Positions 63,261 to 64,000 of a stretch of DNA of 64,000 nt are shown here, piece by piece. Source of the DNA: Anaerolineae bacterium. Its GTDB lineage: Bacteria > Chloroflexota > Anaerolineae > Aggregatilineales > J027. The stretch lies in NCBI GenBank assembly GCA_019913005.1, contig JAIOHL010000157.1:62001-126000 (forward strand). The letters run 5' to 3'. The stretch's first letter is position 1. Each line of letters begins with the position of its first letter. Below the pieces are notes generated by a model. The model was not told the origin of the DNA. It ran no database searches and was given only the letters and a program-made list of their open reading frames with translations. A program made the position numbers and the translations under genes.

Positions 63261-63746
63261 ATGAACACCATTACGGTTCAATTACGTGATCGGCAGTGGA
63301 CACTACAGGCGCTCCATCTGGCCTGTGCAATGGCCCATACTCAACAATCTGATGTTACGTTGGTACGGATGGTGCCTGTTCAACACATGACTTGGGTAGG
63401 GACTGATCTGGCGAATGTTCCTATGAGTAGTAACGAGCATCAATTGGTGGATGAACTTGTGGCAACCGCTGAGGATTATGGTGTCAGCCTTTGCATCCAG
63501 AATATGCAATATTTTATGCTGGCCGAGGCATTGGTTGAAGTGGCAGCATCGCTGGAGAGTAAGACAGTGTTTGCTACCCTGCCTGCTGCATCTCTTCCGT
63601 ATTGGCGACGGTTTCAACTATGGAATTTGCAGCGGCAACTCAATCGTCGTAACTGCCAACTTTATACACTTGAGCAATCGGCGACCAGCGTTACTCAGAC
63701 ACCTTCTGTGACAATTCAGCCTTCTAAACACTCGGCCTACAGCTAG
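63261..63746 (+). CDS. Usp-like small protein downstream of the KdpD/KdpE-like pair
   Basis: 161 residues; the pattern (ITVQLRDRQWTLQALHLACAMAHTQQSDVTLVRMVPV, then ALVEVAASLESKTVFAT) fits a universal-stress-type Rossmann fold, as in the Usp domain of full-length KdpD. The glycine-rich ATP loop is not evident. It follows the regulator by 106 bases. It may supply the missing Usp domain of the kinase in trans (inference). Confidence 0.6.
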   Translation: MNTITVQLRDRQWTLQALHLACAMAHTQQSDVTLVRMVPVQHMTWVGTDLANVPMSSNEHQLVDELVATAEDYGVSLCIQNMQYFMLAEALVEVAASLESKTVFATLPAASLPYWRRFQLWNLQRQLNRRNCQLYTLEQSATSVTQTPSVTIQPSKHSAYS

Positions 63747-63757
63747 GATACCGAGTA

Positions 63758-64000
63758 TCAGGCGAGGCCCAGCAATTCATAAACTTTCACGAGCGCTTGC
63801 TGGCCTCGCACTGCCATTTCACCCAGCAAATTGACTTGGATGCGCTTGCCAAGACGGGCCACCATCTGGTCGGACATCAAAATTTGGCCGGGGCGGGCTT
63901 GTTCTTGCAGGCGACGGGCCAACAACACTTCTTTACCGGCGACAGTGTAATTCAAGCCGCTCAAAACCCCCATCGTACCAATAACCGCATCCCCAACATG
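63758..64000 (-). CDS. C-terminal end of a class III nucleotidyl cyclase (partial)
   Basis: 81 residues visible; the frame runs off the right edge, so the start is not seen. The segment HVGDAVIGT, LNYTVAGKEVLLARRLQEQA, PGQILMSDQMVARL and the end LVKVYELLGL match the end of an adenylate/guanylate cyclase catalytic domain. The HVGDA at the edge belongs to the conserved GD/N region. The catalytic Asp pair is outside the window, so activity cannot be judged. Confidence 0.8.
   Translation of the reverse strand, partial: HVGDAVIGTMGVLSGLNYTVAGKEVLLARRLQEQARPGQILMSDQMVARLGKRIQVNLLGEMAVRGQQALVKVYELLGLA

Overview
The window looks like a chromosomal segment of a bacterium from the Chloroflexota (Anaerolineae-like). 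This is inferred, not proven. The evidence is a roughly 50 % GC genome with ordinary sigma70-type promoters (TTGACA/TATAAT), a menaquinone-type UbiE methyltransferase, a FemAB-family enzyme, an EF-G2-type factor, many secreted proteins with SH3, WD40, FN3 and thrombospondin-3 modules and Thr/Pro/Glu-rich linkers, and an unusually high density of histidine kinases with receiver-only response regulators. No phage, insertion sequence, CRISPR array or rRNA is visible. There is one tRNA gene (Gly, anticodon CCC).

Region 1-9000 (minus strand) is a lanthipeptide-type RiPP operon driven by a near-consensus promoter at 8966-8993. It encodes a short HlyD-like adaptor, an unrecognised 194-residue protein, a C39-peptidase ABC exporter, a second NHLM-type ABC exporter without peptidase, and a LanM synthetase cut by the left edge. 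The LanM dehydratase residues are all present. The visible cyclase toroid, however, appears to jump from its second repeat to its last, without the zinc-ligand repeats. The middle of lanM and the unknown gene are AT-rich compared with the rest of the operon. No precursor peptide is visible.

Region 9.1-24 kb holds housekeeping and cell-surface genes: a lipoprotein, beta-carbonic anhydrase, a solo rpmJ, a secreted gluzincin, a CAP-like protein and a membrane FN3 protein. It also holds a partial ATP synthase operon (an AtpZ-like protein, a, c, and a fused b-delta subunit, but no F1 alpha/beta/gamma/epsilon), an EF-G2, ubiE coupled to a GH57 branching enzyme, and a barstar-like protein. Region 24.5-35.8 kb has a histidine kinase with two receiver proteins, a WD40 protein, rplS, a Ca-binding TSP3 protein, a CPBP protease, tRNA-Gly, a five-repeat SH3 protein, an SPFH-like protein and a metallo-beta-lactamase-fold hydrolase.

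Region 35.8-47 kb contains a GH51 arabinofuranosidase with an unknown partner gene, a secreted decaheme cytochrome (two pentaheme halves) coupled to a monoheme membrane protein, a Thr/Glu-repeat secreted protein, a cNMP-domain histidine kinase and a TIR-like/TM/FecR protein. Region 47-52 kb has an ABC-F ATPase behind a structured 5' leader that encodes a seven-codon peptide and looks like a ribosome-mediated attenuator, then mutS2.

Region 52-64 kb has an operon of FemAB, a TPR membrane protein, a pseudokinase and Ppx/GppA; a second kinase-receiver-receiver operon; a KdpD/KdpE-like pair with a separate Usp-like protein; and, at the right edge, the end of a class III nucleotidyl cyclase. Most minus-strand operons end in clear intrinsic terminators, which are listed.
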